Positions 43,188 to 50,941 of a stretch of 64,000 nt of DNA are shown one piece after another. The position numbers and the translations under genes are program-made. Origin of the DNA: Amycolatopsis thermophila (GTDB lineage: Bacteria; Actinomycetota; Actinomycetes; Mycobacteriales; Pseudonocardiaceae); contig NZ_JAUSUT010000001.1 in the NCBI RefSeq assembly GCF_030814215.1, forward strand, positions 5,208,001-5,272,000, in the 5' to 3' direction. Position 1 is the stretch's first letter. Each line of letters opens with the position of its first letter. Below the pieces are notes generated by a model. That model saw nothing but the letters and a program-made list of their open reading frames with translations. It searched no databases and was not told the DNA's origin.

Positions 43188-43203
43188 GAGGACCGAGGGC
43201 CCT
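43188..43203. promoter_or_regulatory. Second DevR-like box in the same divergent promoter
   Basis: GAGGACCGAGGGCCCT has both half-sites of the box (GGAC and GGCCCT). It lies 57 bp before the ATG at 43261. A further left half-site (AGGGAC) lies at 43176. Confidence 0.55.
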
Positions 43204-43260
43204 TCGCCCGGGCGCCCCGCCGGACCAGGCTGGAACCACCGGAAACCCGGAGGAGTCCCG

Positions 43261-43785
43261 ATGAACGTCGGCGCCAGGGCGGGTGGCACCGCGGGCGCGT
43301 GGTCCCGCTTCGGCACCCGCAGCCCCGGCCGTGACCCCAGGAAGGAGAAGACGGTGCCCAAGATCGACTGGAAGCGGTTGCGGCGCCAGGAGAAGCGGCC
43401 GGCCCGGCGGCGGCCCTGGCTCGGCTCGTGGACCGGGCTGCTCGCCGTGTTCGCCTACGTCGGCGCGATCGGCCTGTTCACCGGAGTCCTCGACTTCGGT
43501 GCGGAGGTGAACGAACGGCTGCCCTTCCGCAGCCCGGTCTTCGCCGGGGTCTCCCTCGCGGTGATCGTGGGCGTCCCGATGACCGTGGTGACGGTCTTCG
43601 CCGCCCGACGCGACAACCGGACCGGCCCCGCCGCCGTGGTGGCCGGTCTCGCGCTGATCGGCTGGATCGTCGTCGAGGCGGGCGTGATCCGCACCTACAG
43701 CGTGTTGCAGCCGGTGTGCGCGCTGGCCGGGCTGGCCGTGCTGATGGCGGGGCTGAAGGACTTCCGCCCGCCGGGTGGGGCATGA
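43261..43785 (+). CDS. Four-helix membrane protein of the stress island
   Basis: A 174-residue protein with a basic N-terminus (residues 30-52, KIDWKRLRRQEKRPARRR) and four membrane segments around LLAVFAYVGAIGLFTG, VSLAVIVGVPMTVVTVF, AAVVAGLALIGWIVVEAG and PVCALAGLAVLMAGL. No enzyme motif is seen. CCGGAGGAG precedes the ATG; a GTG at 43354 could also serve, trimming the leader. DevR-like boxes upstream suggest induction with the other stress genes. The function is unknown. Confidence 0.65.
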   Translation: MNVGARAGGTAGAWSRFGTRSPGRDPRKEKTVPKIDWKRLRRQEKRPARRRPWLGSWTGLLAVFAYVGAIGLFTGVLDFGAEVNERLPFRSPVFAGVSLAVIVGVPMTVVTVFAARRDNRTGPAAVVAGLALIGWIVVEAGVIRTYSVLQPVCALAGLAVLMAGLKDFRPPGGA

Positions 43786-43920
43786 GCGGGGCTCGTTCGT
43801 CGCGGCCGCCGAGCCGGGCGGCCTGCCCGCGATGACCGGACGGAAAAGAGCCGAACGGCCCCCGCCTCAAGGGCCGCTCTCCTCTGACCCGCGACCGGCT
43901 CCGGCGGACAGGATCACCTC

Positions 43921-44745
43921 ATGAACCCACGCTCGATCCTGGCCGGTGCCGACGGCTCCCCGTCCGCGCTCAACGCGGTGCGGTGGGCGGCGCGCGAGGC
44001 GGCGTCGCGGCGCCTGCCCCTGCGTCTCGTGCACGTGGCTCCGGACGGCCGGCAACCGGGAGACCGCCCGCTCGAGGAAGCCCGCCGCCGCGCCGAGGCG
44101 ACCGAGCCCGGCCTCGAGGTGCGCACGGCCACCCGGACCGGACCGGCTGCCGCGGCACTGATCGACGAGGCGGGCACCGCGTCCCTGGTGGTCCTGGGCT
44201 CCCACGGGCTCGGCGGCTTCCCCGGCATGCTGCTCGGCTCGGTCTCCTCGGCGCTGGCGGCCCACGCCCCCTGCCCGGTGGTCGTGGTGCGGGGCACGCT
44301 GCCCGACGACCCGCCGCCGGAGCAGGGCCCGGTGGTGGTCGGCGTGGACGCCTCGCCCTCGAGCGACGCCGCCATCGCCTTCGCCTTCGACGCCGCCGGC
44401 CGGCGCGGGGCGCCGCTGACCGCGGTGCACACCTGGACCGACATGTCCCTCGGCGAGACGTGGTCGGTGCTGCCGATCGACGTCGACTACGACGAGGTCG
44501 CCGAGGACGAGCGACGGCTGCTGGCCGAACGGCTCGCCGGCTGGTCCGAGAAGTACCCGGACGTGCGGCTGATCCAACGGACCGTGCGGGACCGCCCGGT
44601 GCGCGGCCTGCTCGCCGCCGCGGCCGGCGCCCAACTGCTCGTCGTCGGTTCACGCGGGCGCCACGAACACCACGGCATGGGACTCGGTTCCACCAGCCAG
44701 TCCCTGCTGCACCACGCCGCCTGCCCGGTCGCCGTGGTGCGCTGA
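43921..44745 (+). CDS. Universal stress protein, two USP domains
   Basis: A 274-residue tandem USP (NPRSILAGADGSPSALNAVR; GSHGLGGFPGMLLGSVSSAL; GPVVVGVDASPSSDAAIAF; GSRGRHEHHGMGLGSTSQSL). Its first domain is shorter than those at 41363 and 47717, since the helix segment with GLYGAG is missing. It ends 15 bp before the nitroreductase-like gene and is co-transcribed with it. Likely an ATP-binding stress protein. Confidence 0.92.
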   Translation: MNPRSILAGADGSPSALNAVRWAAREAASRRLPLRLVHVAPDGRQPGDRPLEEARRRAEATEPGLEVRTATRTGPAAAALIDEAGTASLVVLGSHGLGGFPGMLLGSVSSALAAHAPCPVVVVRGTLPDDPPPEQGPVVVGVDASPSSDAAIAFAFDAAGRRGAPLTAVHTWTDMSLGETWSVLPIDVDYDEVAEDERRLLAERLAGWSEKYPDVRLIQRTVRDRPVRGLLAAAAGAQLLVVGSRGRHEHHGMGLGSTSQSLLHHAACPVAVVR

Positions 44746-44760
44746 CCCGAGGAGACAACC

Positions 44761-45696
44761 ATGATCTGGTCCACGGTGGAGATCCAGGCACTGGCGCGGG
44801 CCGCGAGCCGGGCGCCCTCGGTCCACAACTCCCAGCCCTGGACGCTGGAGGTCGCCGACGACGTCGTGCACCTCTACGAGCGGTTCGACGTGGCACTGCC
44901 CCGGCACGACCCGGCCGGCCGCGACCGGGTCCTGTCCTGCGGCGCCGCGCTGACCAACGTCGAGCTGGCGGTGCGGGCGCTGGGATGGCGGCCCGGCATC
45001 GAGGTCCTGCCCTCGGCCGAGCGGCCGGACCTGGTCGCCACGCTGCGGGTCCGCGAACGGGCGGAAGCCACCGCCGCGGAGAGCGCCCGCTACTCGGCGA
45101 TCTTCCAGCGCGGCAGCTACCGGTCGCCGTTCGCGCTGCACCACGTCCCGCCGCGCGTCCTGCGCCGCCTCGGCGACACCGCGGCGGGGCCGGGAACCGA
45201 AGCGCGCCTGGTCCGGTCGCGCACCGAGGCGGCGCCGCTGGCGGACCTGCTGGCCTACGCCGGGCTGGCGCTGCGCGCGGACCGCGCCTACCAGCGGGAG
45301 CTGTCCGCCTGGACCGCGCAGTTCCGGCAGCCGCCCGCGGAGGCGACGACCGTGCCCTGGTCGGGTCTGGTGCGGGCGGACACCCACCTGCCCGACACCG
45401 TGACCCTCACCGAGCGCATCGCGGCGGAGTCCCTGCTGATCGTCCTCACCGCCGACGACACCCGCCGCGACCACCTGCGGGCCGGGGCCGCCCTGGAACG
45501 CGCCTGGCTGGCCGCCGTCGCCGAAGGGCTCGTGGGCTCGGTCCTGACCCAGCCCCTGCACCTGCACGAGGTGCGTGCCGGGCTGATCGAGAAGCTCGAC
45601 CTGCCCGGTTATCCACAGGTGATCCTGCGGATCGGGTATCCGGTCACCGCCACGCCGGCGCGCGTCGTGGTCCCCGCCGGACGGGGAACGGTGTGA
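44761..45696 (+). CDS. Acg-like nitroreductase-family protein
   Basis: A 311-residue protein of the Acg family, FMN-binding nitroreductase relatives found in DosR regulons (Rv2032, Rv3131 types). ALARAASRAPSVHNSQPWTL is the family start, GLVGSVLTQPLHLHEV is the later conserved block, and YPQVILRIGYP the end. Mycobacterial Acg proteins are thought to sequester flavin rather than reduce nitro compounds. The ATG follows GAGGAGACAACC, 15 bp after the USP. Confidence 0.9.
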   Translation: MIWSTVEIQALARAASRAPSVHNSQPWTLEVADDVVHLYERFDVALPRHDPAGRDRVLSCGAALTNVELAVRALGWRPGIEVLPSAERPDLVATLRVRERAEATAAESARYSAIFQRGSYRSPFALHHVPPRVLRRLGDTAAGPGTEARLVRSRTEAAPLADLLAYAGLALRADRAYQRELSAWTAQFRQPPAEATTVPWSGLVRADTHLPDTVTLTERIAAESLLIVLTADDTRRDHLRAGAALERAWLAAVAEGLVGSVLTQPLHLHEVRAGLIEKLDLPGYPQVILRIGYPVTATPARVVVPAGRGTV

Positions 45697-45729
45697 GGGC
45701 AGGGCCGGGATGCTCGCCTCGCCCACGGC

Positions 45730-45745
45730 AGGGCACAAAGTCCTC
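45730..45745. promoter_or_regulatory. DevR-like box upstream of alcohol dehydrogenase
   Basis: The inverse complement reads GAGGACTTTGTGCCCT, a strong match to the DevR core (GGACTTTGTGCCC). It lies 161 bp upstream of the ATG at 45907 and 33 bp after the Acg gene. Confidence 0.65.
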
Positions 45746-45750
45746 ACCCG

Positions 45751-45766
45751 CGTCGACCTCGGCCCT
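45751..45766. promoter_or_regulatory. Second, weaker DevR-like box
   Basis: CGTCGACCTCGGCCCT retains GAC and GGCCCT, 21 bp downstream (start to start) of the stronger box. Paired boxes at two-turn spacing are common in DevR promoters. The rest of 45697-45906 shows no gene. Confidence 0.45.
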
Positions 45767-45906
45767 TCCGCGTCGGGTCTTCCGCCCGTCGATCTCCCGC
45801 CGGTCCGCGAATAGCGTCGAGGACACGGAGGGGTTGTCGATCCCGGAACCGACCACCTACGTCCGCCGGGCCGTCGCTCCGGCGTGACGACACGAGGGGA
45901 GGCGCC

Positions 45907-46953
45907 ATGCGGGCATGGCGGTTGCAGGCCTGGAAATCGGACCCGGAGCTGGTCGAGGTCGACCAGCCCCGTCCCGGACCCGGCCAGGTGGTCATCCGGA
46001 TCGGCGGCGCCGGCGCGTGCCACTCGGACCTGCATCTGATGCGGGAGTTCGACGCGGGACAGCTGCCGTGGGGACCCCCGTTCACCCTGGGCCACGAGAA
46101 CGCGGGCTGGGTGCACGAAACCGGCGACGGCGTCACCGGTCTGCAGGTGGGGACACCGGTGGCGGTGCACGGGCCGTGGGGCTGCGGGACCTGTTCCCGG
46201 TGCCTGGCCGGCCTGGACCCCTACTGCGAGAACCCGGAGGCCGCACCCGTGGCCGGCGGTGGCGGGGGACTGGGGCTGGACGGCGGCATGGCCGAGTTCA
46301 TGATCGTCCCCGCCGCCCGGCACCTCGTGCCGCTGCCCGACGGACTCGACCCGGTCACCGCGGCGCCCCTGACCGACGCGGCCCTCACGCCCTACCACGC
46401 GGTGCGCCGGTCGTGGGGCAAGCTGTCGCCGGGCAGCACCGCGGTCGTCATCGGCATCGGCGGCCTCGGGCATCTGGCCGTGCAGATCCTGAAGGCCACC
46501 ACGGCGGCGCGCATCGTCGCCGTCGACACCCGCGGCGAGGCGCTGGACCTCGCCGGGCGGGCGGGCGCCGACCTGCTGGTGCCGGCGGGGGAGCGGGCGG
46601 CCGAGGAGATCCGCCGCGGCACCGGCGGCCGCGGCGCCGACGCGATCTTCGACTGCGTCGGCACCGACCGGACCCTCGCCCTCGGTGTCGCTTGTGGACG
46701 CATGCTCGGCGACCTGACCATCATCGGCCTGGGCGGCGGAGCCGTGCCGGTGTCGTTCTTCGGCGTCCCGTACGAACTGTCGGTGCAATCCACCTACTGG
46801 GGCAGCCGCCCGGAACTCGTCGAGGTCCTCGACCTCGCCGCCCGCGGCCTGCTGAACACCGCGACCACCACTTTCCCCCTGACCGACGCGCTGGAGGCCT
46901 ACCGGCAGATGGAAGCCGGGAGCCTCGTCGGCCGCGCCGTCGTCGTGCCCTGA
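45907..46953 (+). CDS. Zinc-dependent alcohol dehydrogenase
   Basis: A 348-residue zinc MDR. The catalytic zinc site is in GAGACHSDLHLM and GHENAGWV; the structural zinc cysteines are CGTCSRCLAGLDPYC. The NAD motif is GIGGLGHLAVQILKA. It would interconvert a primary alcohol and aldehyde. A DevR-like box upstream implies induction in low oxygen, when it could consume NADH by reducing an aldehyde. Substrate is unknown. GAGGGGAGG precedes the ATG. Confidence 0.92.
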   Translation: MRAWRLQAWKSDPELVEVDQPRPGPGQVVIRIGGAGACHSDLHLMREFDAGQLPWGPPFTLGHENAGWVHETGDGVTGLQVGTPVAVHGPWGCGTCSRCLAGLDPYCENPEAAPVAGGGGGLGLDGGMAEFMIVPAARHLVPLPDGLDPVTAAPLTDAALTPYHAVRRSWGKLSPGSTAVVIGIGGLGHLAVQILKATTAARIVAVDTRGEALDLAGRAGADLLVPAGERAAEEIRRGTGGRGADAIFDCVGTDRTLALGVACGRMLGDLTIIGLGGGAVPVSFFGVPYELSVQSTYWGSRPELVEVLDLAARGLLNTATTTFPLTDALEAYRQMEAGSLVGRAVVVP

Positions 46954-46972
46954 CCTTTCCCGAGGAGCGCCC

Positions 46973-47026
46973 ATGTCACCGCCCACCGTCGTCGGCGGCC
47001 CCCTGCTGATCGCCCGCGCGGGGTGA
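46973..47026 (+). CDS. 17-codon ORF coupled to the CBS-BON gene
   Basis: An ATG at 46973 with GAGGAG upstream opens a 17-residue frame (MSPPTVVGGPLLIARAG) whose TGA overlaps the next GTG start by four bases (GTGA at 47023). It may be a leader peptide that couples translation, or the stub of a deleted gene. Its sequence suggests no function. Small size keeps confidence low. Confidence 0.35.
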   Translation: MSPPTVVGGPLLIARAG

Positions 47027-47700
47027 GGCCGGTGCCCAGACCGACCGTCGGCGACCTGATGACCCACCCCGTCGTGTCCGTGGTCAAGACGATGCCGTTC
47101 AAGAACCTCGTCGCGCTCCTGGCCCGGCACCGGATCGGCGCGGTGCCGGTGGTCGACGAGCAGGACCGGCCGATCGGCGTGGTGTCGGAGACGGACCTGC
47201 TCGCCAAGGAGGCACAGCGCGGTGACCGCATGCCCTCGGCCTTCGCGCGCGCCCGGCGGTGGCGCTGGTGGGGCAAGTCGCGGGCGGTGACCGCGGAAAC
47301 CGTGATGACCCGGCGCGTGGCGGTGATCGGGCAGGACGAACCGGTTCCCGTGGCCGCGCACCGCCTGGTGCACGAGGACCTGCGGCGCCTCTACGTCGTC
47401 GACGGCGCCGGGGTGCTCGTCGGCGTGCTCGCCCGGCGGGACGTGCTGCGCGTGTTCCTGCGGCCGGACGACGAGATCGCCCGCACCGTCGAGCAGGAGG
47501 TGCTCGCCCGGTGCCGGTGGGCCGAGGCCGGCCAGGCCCGCGCCGAAGTCGCCGACGGCGTCGTGACACTCACCGGCTCCGCCGGCCGGCGGAGTGAAGC
47601 CGATCGCGTGGCCCGCCTGACCGAGGCGATCCCCGGTGTGGTGGCCGTCGTGAACCAGGTGCGCTTCACCGTGGACGACCGGCTTCCCGGACGGCCCTGA
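47023..47700 (+). CDS. CBS-BON protein
   Basis: A 225-residue protein with a CBS pair (DLMTHPVVSVVKTMPFKNLV, PIGVVSETDLLAKEAQR; VMTRRVAVIGQDEPVPVAAH, LVGVLARRDVLRVFLRPD) and a C-terminal BON domain (ARAEVADGVVTLTGSAGRRS). An inserted basic stretch (ARARRWRWWGKSR) separates the CBS motifs. Homologues are common in DosR-type regulons and may bind nucleotides and membranes. The GTG at 47023 overlaps the short upstream ORF. The tandem USP at 47717 follows by 16 bp. Confidence 0.9.
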   Translation: MRPVPRPTVGDLMTHPVVSVVKTMPFKNLVALLARHRIGAVPVVDEQDRPIGVVSETDLLAKEAQRGDRMPSAFARARRWRWWGKSRAVTAETVMTRRVAVIGQDEPVPVAAHRLVHEDLRRLYVVDGAGVLVGVLARRDVLRVFLRPDDEIARTVEQEVLARCRWAEAGQARAEVADGVVTLTGSAGRRSEADRVARLTEAIPGVVAVVNQVRFTVDDRLPGRP

Positions 47701-47716
47701 GACAGGAGGGACCAGC

Positions 47717-48604
47717 ATGACCACCCCGACCGGAGCGATCGTCGTCGGTGTCGACGGCTCGGAAGCGTCTGCCGCCGCGGTGCGTTGGGCGGCCGCCGGC
47801 GCGGTGCGGCACCACGAGCGCCTGCACATCGTGCACGGCTTCGCCCCCTTCGCCGGGCTCTACGGCGCCGGGATGCCCGTGCTGCACAGCGTGTACGACG
47901 ACTTCGTGACCAGCGCGAAGGACCTGCTGGCCGATGCGGTCCGGACCGCCCACGACACGGTCGGGGAGACCCTCGAGGTCACGACGGCCATGCCGCAGGA
48001 CCCGCCGTCGGCCGTCCTGATCGAGGCCTCCCGGTCCGCGCGGATGGTGGTGCTGGGCGCGTCCGGCTCCGGCCGCGTCACCGGCGTGCTGGCCGGGTCC
48101 ACCGCGGTGCAGGTCGTCTCGCACGCGCACTGCCCGGTCGTGATCGTGCGGGGACGGCGCGGGGCGGTCAACGGCCCGGTGGTAGTCGGCGTCGACGGCA
48201 GCCCGCTCAGCGACCGCGCCCTGGGCGCGGCGTTCGACGAGGCCTGCCGGCGCAGCGTGCCGCTGGTGGCGGTGCACGCCTGGAGCGACGAGGACCTGAC
48301 CGGCCCGTTCGGGGTGTTTTCCCTGGCCGTCGACTGGGAGGAGGTCCGGCAGGACAACGAGCGCCTGCTGGCCGAGCGGCTGGCGGCCCGGCAGGCGGAG
48401 TACCCCGGTGTCAAGGTGGAGCGCGTGGTCGTGCGCGACCGGCCCCGGCACCAGCTGATCGACTGGAGCCGGCAGGCGCAACTGGTCGTCGTCGGCAGCC
48501 GCGGCCGGGGCGGGTTCACCGGGCTGCTGCTCGGCTCGACCAGCCAGGCACTGATCCACCACGCCGACTGCCCGGTGATGGTGGTCCGCCCGGACGGCGG
48601 GTGA
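47717..48604 (+). CDS. Universal stress protein, two USP domains
   Basis: A 295-residue tandem USP, very like the one at 41363 (shared HGFAPFAGLYGAGMPVL against HACAPLVGLYGAGLSAL, and GSRGRGGFTGLLLGSTSQAL). Both halves keep the glycine-rich ATP-binding loop (GASGSGRVTGVLAGSTAVQV in the first). It is co-transcribed with the CBS-BON gene as in the 40758-42250 pair, showing a block duplication. AGGAGGG precedes the ATG. Confidence 0.93.
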   Translation: MTTPTGAIVVGVDGSEASAAAVRWAAAGAVRHHERLHIVHGFAPFAGLYGAGMPVLHSVYDDFVTSAKDLLADAVRTAHDTVGETLEVTTAMPQDPPSAVLIEASRSARMVVLGASGSGRVTGVLAGSTAVQVVSHAHCPVVIVRGRRGAVNGPVVVGVDGSPLSDRALGAAFDEACRRSVPLVAVHAWSDEDLTGPFGVFSLAVDWEEVRQDNERLLAERLAARQAEYPGVKVERVVVRDRPRHQLIDWSRQAQLVVVGSRGRGGFTGLLLGSTSQALIHHADCPVMVVRPDGG

Positions 48605-48703
48605 CCCGCCCGACCCGCACCGCCGGCACCACGCCCGGCGCGACCGTGGCGGTGGCGAGCGCGACGGGGCCCGCGGGTGGGAGAGCAGAACGGATCGGGC
48701 GGC

Positions 48704-48720
48704 GGGGACCATCGGCCCTT
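48704..48720. promoter_or_regulatory. DevR-like box (single-domain USP)
   Basis: GGGGACCATCGGCCCTT has both half-sites of the DevR-like consensus, 64 bp upstream of the USP start at 48785. The rest of 48605-48784 shows no gene. Confidence 0.6.
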
Positions 48721-48784
48721 CACGGACCCTCCCGCGCCGGAACACGCTGGGGACACCAGGGAACACGAGCGGAAGGACGGCCCC

Positions 48785-49240
48785 ATGACCGGGATCGTGG
48801 TGGGAGTGGACGGCTCGGCGGGCAGCGCCGCGGCACTGCGATGGGCGGTGAGTGAGGCGGCGCGGTCCGACCGGGAGGTCGTCGCGGTCAACGCCTGGAC
48901 CTACCCGGGCACCGGGATGACGGCCGACGAGGTGCGTGACGCGCGTCGGCGGGCGCTCGGCGAGCTGGCCGACCAGGTGCGCGACGAGGGACCGGGTGTG
49001 AAGATCCGCACGGAGGTCGTCGAAGGCGATCCCGTGGACGTGCTGTTGTCCACAGCGGACGGAGCGGCGATGCTGGTGGTCGGCAGGTACGGCTACGGGC
49101 GGATCTCCCGGGCCCTGCTCGGTTCCGTGGGGGCCCAGTGCGTGCGCCGCGCGCAGTGCCCGGTCGTGATCATCCCGGCCGCGCGCGGCGACCGGCACCC
49201 GCTGGCCGCGATGGAGGCCGTGCCGCGCCCGATCCTCTGA
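48785..49240 (+). CDS. Universal stress protein, single domain
   Basis: A 151-residue USP (TGIVVGVDGSAGSAAALRWA, and the ATP loop GRYGYGRISRALLGSVGAQC). The middle helix region carries DEVRDARRRALGELADQVRD. It has its own promoter with a DevR-like box. It converges with the DevR-like regulator, with a bidirectional terminator between the genes. Confidence 0.93.
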   Translation: MTGIVVGVDGSAGSAAALRWAVSEAARSDREVVAVNAWTYPGTGMTADEVRDARRRALGELADQVRDEGPGVKIRTEVVEGDPVDVLLSTADGAAMLVVGRYGYGRISRALLGSVGAQCVRRAQCPVVIIPAARGDRHPLAAMEAVPRPIL

Positions 49241-49275
49241 GCGGCCACGCCCGCCGCGGCGCCGCGTCGACGACA

Positions 49276-49313
49276 GGGGAAGGGCCCCCGGGACACCCCG
49301 GAGGCCCTTCCCC
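49276..49313. terminator. Bidirectional terminator between USP and DevR-like genes
   Basis: GGGGAAGGGCCCCCGGG and a matching CCCCGG-A-GGCCCTTCCCC form a long GC-rich hairpin between two convergent genes. There is no long T-run, as is common in actinobacteria. Confidence 0.6.
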
Positions 49314-49344
49314 GCTCGCGGAGACTCCCCTCTCCGCGGAGAAC

Positions 49345-50037
49345 TCAGCGCATCGCCGGCCGCACCACCGGCGCCCACGCGTCCCGGTGGGGACCGTCGG
49401 CGTGCTCGCCGGCGTGCACCTTGGCCGCGAGCACCGCCGCCTGCGTGCGGCGCTCCAGGCCGAGCTTGCTCAGCAGGCGCGAGACGTAGTTCTTGACGGT
49501 CTTCTCGGCGAGGAACATGCGCTGGGCGATCTGCGCGTTGGTCAGGCCCTCGCCGATGAGGTCGAGCAGCGTCCGTTCCTGCTCGGTCAGCCCGGACAAC
49601 GGGCCGTCGTCGATGGCGTTCGCGCGCAGCTTGGCCATCAGGGTGGCCGCGGCGCGGGTGTCCAGCAGCGACCGGCCGGAGCCGACGTCGCGCACCGCCG
49701 TGGTCAGCTGGATGCCGGCGATGTCCTTGATCGCGTAGCCGCCGGCCCCGGCGAGGATGGCGTTGAGCATCGCTTCCTCGTCGGTGTAGGAGGTCAGGAA
49801 CAGCACGTTCAGCTCGGGCAGCCGGGAGCGCAGTTCGCGGCACAGTTCGATGCCGTTGCCGTCGGGCAGGCGCACGTCCAGGACGGCGACGTCCGGCCGC
49901 AACGCCGGGATTCGGGCCAGCGCCTCCGCCACCGTCGACGCCTCACCGACGACGACCAGCTCCGGATCGGTGTCCAGCAGGTCGGCGACACCACGGCGGA
50001 CGACCTCGTGGTCGTCGACGAGAAACACGGAGATCAC
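49345..50037 (-). CDS. devR: DevR/DosR-type response regulator (NarL/LuxR family)
   Basis: A 230-residue regulator close to mycobacterial DevR. The receiver starts [18 protein letters not shown], with phospho-acceptor Asp54 in [20 protein letters not shown] and [20 protein letters not shown]. The C-terminal helix-turn-helix is [20 protein letters not shown] followed by [20 protein letters not shown]. These match DevR almost residue for residue as I recall it. It probably activates the dormancy genes around it through the boxes listed here. No DevS-type histidine kinase is in the window. A box-like sequence is about 85 bp upstream. Confidence 0.93.
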   Translation of the reverse strand: MISVFLVDDHEVVRRGVADLLDTDPELVVVGEASTVAEALARIPALRPDVAVLDVRLPDGNGIELCRELRSRLPELNVLFLTSYTDEEAMLNAILAGAGGYAIKDIAGIQLTTAVRDVGSGRSLLDTRAAATLMAKLRANAIDDGPLSGLTEQERTLLDLIGEGLTNAQIAQRMFLAEKTVKNYVSRLLSKLGLERRTQAAVLAAKVHAGEHADGPHRDAWAPVVRPAMR

Positions 50038-50121
50038 GGCGGTACCCCTTCTGGTGGTGCTGACCTCCTCACGCTAGAGCGCGGCGGGCCCGGGCGGGGT
50101 CGGCGGAAGTCACCTCGCGCG

Positions 50122-50137
50122 GGGACCAAGGTCATCA
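50122..50137. promoter_or_regulatory. DevR-like half-box upstream of the devR-like gene
   Basis: GGGGACCAAGGTCATC has a good left half-site (GGGGAC) and a weak right one, 85 bp from the regulator start, suggesting autoregulation. The remaining sequence between 50038 and 50370 holds no recognisable gene. Confidence 0.4.
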
Positions 50138-50370
50138 GTTGGACGGGTCACGGGCCGCAGTCCCCGCGTCCGCACGACCAACGACCCTTCTCCGGCCGGC
50201 GACGGGGCAGCTGCCCCTGCGGCTCGACAGGGTTCGCCTCACCCGGCGCGCTCCCGCCCGGTCGGAACCGGGGATCGCCGAGGCCACCGTGGCCGCCGGC
50301 GACCGCACCGTCCGCGCCCCGAAAACAGCCGGCGCGCCCCGGCGCGCGAACGACCGCATCCGGCGGCACG

Positions 50371-50637
50371 TCACCTCGTTCGCCGCCCGGTCCGCGCTCG
50401 CCCGACCGCGGGCCCGGGGACGGGTTTGCGGCCGAAGCGCCGGTAGGCGAGCGGGCCGGCGAAGTTGACCGCGATCGCCAGCGCCCAGGCGCGTTTGGGC
50501 CCGCGGACCTCGTCGGCGGGGCGGCGCCACAGGTCCCACCACGCGCCGGCGGCGAGCGCCACCTGTACGGCGGCCGCCGTCACGATCACCGCCCGTTCGG
50601 CCGGGCTCAGGCCACGCCAGTGGTGGGTGCGTTTCAC
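50371..50637 (-). CDS. PLDc_N-domain small membrane protein
   Basis: An 88-residue protein with two membrane segments (RAVIVTAAAVQVALAAGAWW; RAWALAIAVNFAGPLAYRRF). Between them, DLWRRPADEVRGPKRAWA is the phospholipase-D N-terminal (PLDc_N) pattern, a membrane anchor seen alone in many actinobacteria. No catalytic domain is present. The GTG start at 50637 has AGGAGG seven bases upstream. Function unknown; it probably sits in the cytoplasmic membrane. Confidence 0.7.
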   Translation of the reverse strand: MKRTHHWRGLSPAERAVIVTAAAVQVALAAGAWWDLWRRPADEVRGPKRAWALAIAVNFAGPLAYRRFGRKPVPGPAVGRARTGRRTR

Positions 50638-50941
50638 GTCCGGGCCTCCTCGTCGTCGATGCTAGTGCGGATGGGGCGCACCCGTCGCGGGCTGCGGGGC
50701 CGTGTGTTCAGCCGCACCCGGTGCGGCAGGGCCGGGTCGCGAGCAGCGCGGACGTCGCGGCGGCGACCGATCTGCGGGTTTCCTCGCCCTCGCCCGGTCG
50801 TGGCGTTCCTGGTCCCGGCTACCGGGGCACCGCGCCGGGTCGGCCCCTCCGCTGAGCATCGACCGGTTCCTGCTCGTGCAGTGGCCGGCGCCCTTCGGTC
50901 GTCACCCCGGGCCGGAGCGGGCGAGGTCGTCCCGCTGCGGG
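50638..50941. other. Intergenic stretch without recognisable gene
   Basis: About 300 bp between the PLDc_N gene and the oxidoreductase stop codon. Open frames here are GC-driven and resemble nothing known. No clear palindrome or terminator was seen. Confidence 0.4.

Noticed and set aside
43840-43905. Possible DevR box or terminator before the USP at 43921
   Set aside because: The GGCCC-rich inverted segments match neither the box nor a clean hairpin well enough.
44650-47829. Longest minus-strand frame across the Acg, ADH and CBS-BON genes
   Set aside because: It overlaps four well-supported plus-strand genes and has no domain similarity.
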